DNA of 40,943 bases from JAGXOF01 sp046545575 (lineage in GTDB: Bacteria > Chloroflexota > Dehalococcoidia > SZUA-161 > SpSt-899), in NCBI GenBank assembly GCA_046545575.1, contig JBKGZM010000010.1:1-40943 (forward strand), written 5' to 3'. Position numbers and translations under genes: made by a program. Positions 38,891 to 40,943 of the stretch are shown here, piece by piece. Every line of letters begins with the position of its first letter. The stretch's first letter is position 1. The notes under the pieces are model-generated. The model was given only the letters and a program-made list of their open reading frames with translations. It ran no database searches and had not been told where the DNA came from.

Positions 38891-40600
38891 ATGCCAAAAT
38901 CAGACCTGATACTGCTTCATGCGCCTTCGAACTACGACTTTCGGAAGCGGGCTATCCTGTATGGACCCATCAGCGATCTCATCCCTCCCACGTCTATTTT
39001 TGAGATGTACCCCATCGGCTTTGTGGGCATCGGCGCCTACCTGGAGCGCAACGGATTCCACACGAGAATTATAAACATAGCTAATCGGATGTTGCAAAGC
39101 CGGAAATTCAATGTCGAAAGGTTCATCAGTAATCTATCATCCGATGCTTTTGGAATCGATTTGCACTGGTTACCCCATGCTCACGGCAGTTTGGAAATAG
39201 CGAGGATCGTGAAGAAACACCATCCCTCGACACCGGTGATTTTCGGTGGGCTGTCATCGAGCTATTTCTCTGAGGAGCTAATCAAGTATCCGCAGGTTGA
39301 TTTCGTTGTAAGGGGCGATTCCACGGAGGTCCCCATGGCGGAGTTGATGAAAAGGCTAAAGGACAAAGCCCCATTTGATGACGTGCCGAATTTGAGCTGG
39401 AAGGATGATAACGGGGTGCCTCATCACAATCCCCTGTCCTGGGTCCCGGCTCACCTGGATGGAGTGCCACTGGATTATGACTATCCTACCAGGTCAGTGC
39501 TGAAGTACCGCGATTTGAGCAGCATAATCCCCTTTAAAAACTGGCTTGAGTATCCCATCACCATGGCCCTTTCCTGCCGCGGATGCACACATAATTGCGT
39601 AACTTGCGGGGGCTCGGAATACTCATACAGGAACTCCTATGGGCGAGAACAGCCCGCGTATAGGAGTCCACAGCTTATCGCCAGGGATGTACGAAGTGTT
39701 CAACGATATCTCAATGCGCCGGTCTTTATAATCGGTGATATCCGGCAGGCGGGAGATGATTACGCGGACGAGCTTCTCTCGGCATTGAGGGCTGAGAAGG
39801 CTAGAGGACAAATCGTGCTGGAGTTGTTCTCTCCGGCGAGCCGGCAGTTCTTTCAGAAAGTGAAAAGCGCTATCCCGAAGTTCAATATCCAGATGTCGGT
39901 CGAGACTCATGATGAGAACGTGCGAGAGGCGTTCGGCAAAAGATATAAGAATCGCGATATGGAGGAAACCATTAAGCATGCCCTCGAAGCTGGTTGCCAG
40001 CGCTTTGACCTGTTTTTCATGACCGGATTGCCGAAGCAGGACTACAATTCGGTCATGGACACCGCAGGCTACTGCGACAGGATCCTTACTGATCTTGGTG
40101 GAGATCAGCGTTTGCATCCCTACATTTCGCCGATGGCTCCCTTCCTCGATCCGGGGAGCATGGTGTTTGAGAACCCACAGGCATTTGGCTATACATCGAT
40201 GTTTCGCTCTCTTGAGGAGCACCGTCAGGCGCTCCTGAATCCAAGCTGGAAGTATATGCTCAGCTATGAGACCCAGTGGATGAGTCGTGATGAGATCGTG
40301 GAGAGCGCATACCAGGTTGCCATGGCTTTTAACAATTTCAAGCGCAAACACGGTCTGGTATCTGCCAGGACAGCAGAGGAAGTAGACCAAAGGGCAAAAG
40401 ATGCACTTTTACTCATTGAAGAAGTGGACCGCCTGGTGAAGCAGGGTGGAATAGAGCTTGGCCAGGAGAAAATGACACAGACTGTAGCTTTGAGCAATTC
40501 CGCTACATGTGAGAAGCGAGAACTTGAGTGGCCTGCGGTCTCCTTTTTGCGCAATGTTCCGAGGATATTGCGAGCAGCCTGTACCAGGACAGTGCTATAA
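38891..40600 (+). CDS. B12-binding domain / radical SAM protein
   Basis: 569 residues. Residues about 1-160 look like a cobalamin-binding Rossmann domain (PIGFVGIGAYLERNGFHTRIINI, VIFGGLSSSYF, DFVVRGDSTEVP), but the DxHxxG ligand motif is not clear; the nearest sequence is DLHWLPHAHG. The radical SAM core follows with C232, C236 and C239 (CTHNCVTC, a CX3CX2C motif) plus an extra C229. The stretch EAGCQRFDLFFMTGLPKQD is typical of the later barrel strands. The C-terminal 170 residues have no recognised domain. It resembles B12/radical SAM proteins of the archaeal Ta0216-like type (from memory). The substrate is unknown and no partner gene is adjacent. Confidence 0.85.
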   Translation: MPKSDLILLHAPSNYDFRKRAILYGPISDLIPPTSIFEMYPIGFVGIGAYLERNGFHTRIINIANRMLQSRKFNVERFISNLSSDAFGIDLHWLPHAHGSLEIARIVKKHHPSTPVIFGGLSSSYFSEELIKYPQVDFVVRGDSTEVPMAELMKRLKDKAPFDDVPNLSWKDDNGVPHHNPLSWVPAHLDGVPLDYDYPTRSVLKYRDLSSIIPFKNWLEYPITMALSCRGCTHNCVTCGGSEYSYRNSYGREQPAYRSPQLIARDVRSVQRYLNAPVFIIGDIRQAGDDYADELLSALRAEKARGQIVLELFSPASRQFFQKVKSAIPKFNIQMSVETHDENVREAFGKRYKNRDMEETIKHALEAGCQRFDLFFMTGLPKQDYNSVMDTAGYCDRILTDLGGDQRLHPYISPMAPFLDPGSMVFENPQAFGYTSMFRSLEEHRQALLNPSWKYMLSYETQWMSRDEIVESAYQVAMAFNNFKRKHGLVSARTAEEVDQRAKDALLLIEEVDRLVKQGGIELGQEKMTQTVALSNSATCEKRELEWPAVSFLRNVPRILRAACTRTVL

Positions 40601-40636
40601 AAATATAGCCTGGTTGAGGCTGTTCAAAAACGTAGC

Positions 40637-40698
40637 GCGAGGTTTTAGCCTCGCTCAAAGCGACCCGCGGTTGGAGATTACCCTCCTCCGGCGGGTCG
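40637..40698. repeat. Nested inverted repeats after the radical SAM gene
   Basis: GCGAGG (40637) pairs with CCTCGC (ends 40654), and CGACCCGC (40661-40668) with GCGGGTCG (40691-40698). A GCGCC-TTT-GGCG stem follows near 40705. No coding frame is supported in 40601-40943; the segment is a mosaic of small repeats. Confidence 0.65.
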
Positions 40699-40764
40699 GA
40701 GATGCGCCTTTGGCGTGCCGGAATGATGGTTAATGGCGCGTTCACAATGACATGGCCCCGACCG

Positions 40765-40862
40765 TGTCGTTGCGAGGAAGTACGCCGCAGGCGTACGACG
40801 CGGCAACCTCTACTACCGACACCGAGATTGCTTCATCCGCCATTGGCGGATTCGCAATGACA
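40765..40862. repeat. 98-bp MITE-like palindromic element
   Basis: Its ends TGTCGTTGCGA (40765-40775) and TCGCAATGACA (40852-40862) are inverted repeats with one mismatch. Inside are GTACGCC-GCA-GGCGTAC (40780-40796) and ATCCGCC-ATT-GGCGGAT (40835-40851). It resembles the TGTCATTGCGAGG...CGCAATGACA repeats abundant in several anaerobic bacteria. No clear target duplication is seen. Confidence 0.75.
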
Positions 40863-40943
40863 TCTTCAGCATGACAGGTAACAGGCTGGCGTGTCAAGTC
40901 ATTTAACTAGGTAACCGAACTGGGGGTTGTTGAGTCATTTAAA

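Noticed and set aside
39623..40390. Minus-strand frame of 255 codons inside the radical SAM gene
   Set aside because: Antisense to conserved radical SAM sequence; no start signals or family features.

Overview
The window looks like a chromosomal stretch of an anaerobic, non-phototrophic bacterium of the Chloroflexota, most likely Dehalococcoidia or a relative. This is inferred from several features seen together. There is a three-gene sulfide-to-homocysteine module of the kind known from methanogens and other strict anaerobes. The glutamine synthetase is the short class I-alpha type. Regulation is Gram-positive in style: PyrR attenuator, T-box, and a TTAACA Pho box. Lipoprotein signals and archaeal-like thiolase/HMG-CoA-synthase/DUF35 genes are also present. 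No rRNA, tRNA, transposase, phage gene or CRISPR array was seen.

Layout. (1) 1-1367, minus: the end of a glycine-betaine-type ABC importer. (2) 1621-6312, plus: an acyl-CoA operon with an HMG-CoA-synthase-like/DUF35 fusion that lacks the catalytic cysteine, a thiolase, and a dehydrogenase-hydratase fusion. (3) 6575-8943: homocysteine synthesis operon (DUF39, NIL-ferredoxin, UPF0280). (4) 8940-12372: a PyrR-type attenuator and carB, followed by a cluster of palindromes. (5) 12746-17049: ArsA-like ATPase, glnA, phoB and phoR; phoB has no ATG, GTG or TTG start and appears to begin at AUA. (6) 17107-26097: Pho box and pstS, an ABC-2 exporter operon, a reverse-strand GerW/DUF2953 island, then pstC-pstA-pstB-phoU. 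(7) 26113-27974: a T-box leader with a UGG specifier driving trpB2. (8) 28083-29886: a DUF47/PhoU-like regulator and a PiT phosphate permease. (9) 30024-33853: degV, a patatin-like phospholipase, an M24 peptidase gene broken by a 102-bp MITE with 8-bp target duplications, and lspA. (10) 33974-38750: an orphan peptide-binding lipoprotein with a peptidase-MA protein, then a TPR protein, YggT and proC on the minus strand. (11) 38891-40600: a B12-binding/radical SAM protein, then a repeat-rich tail.

The dominant theme is phosphate. PhoB/PhoR, PstSCAB, PhoU, DUF47 and PiT lie within 15 kb, and the best-defined regulatory site is a four-repeat Pho box before pstS. Nitrogen (glnA), pyrimidine (carB), tryptophan (trpB2), sulfur amino acid and proline genes are interleaved, several with recognisable RNA-level control. 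The most unusual points are the cysteine-less HMG-CoA-synthase/DUF35 plus thiolase pair, the AUA start of phoB, the MITE whose exact removal restores a 401-residue peptidase frame, and GerW-type genes in a presumed non-spore-former.
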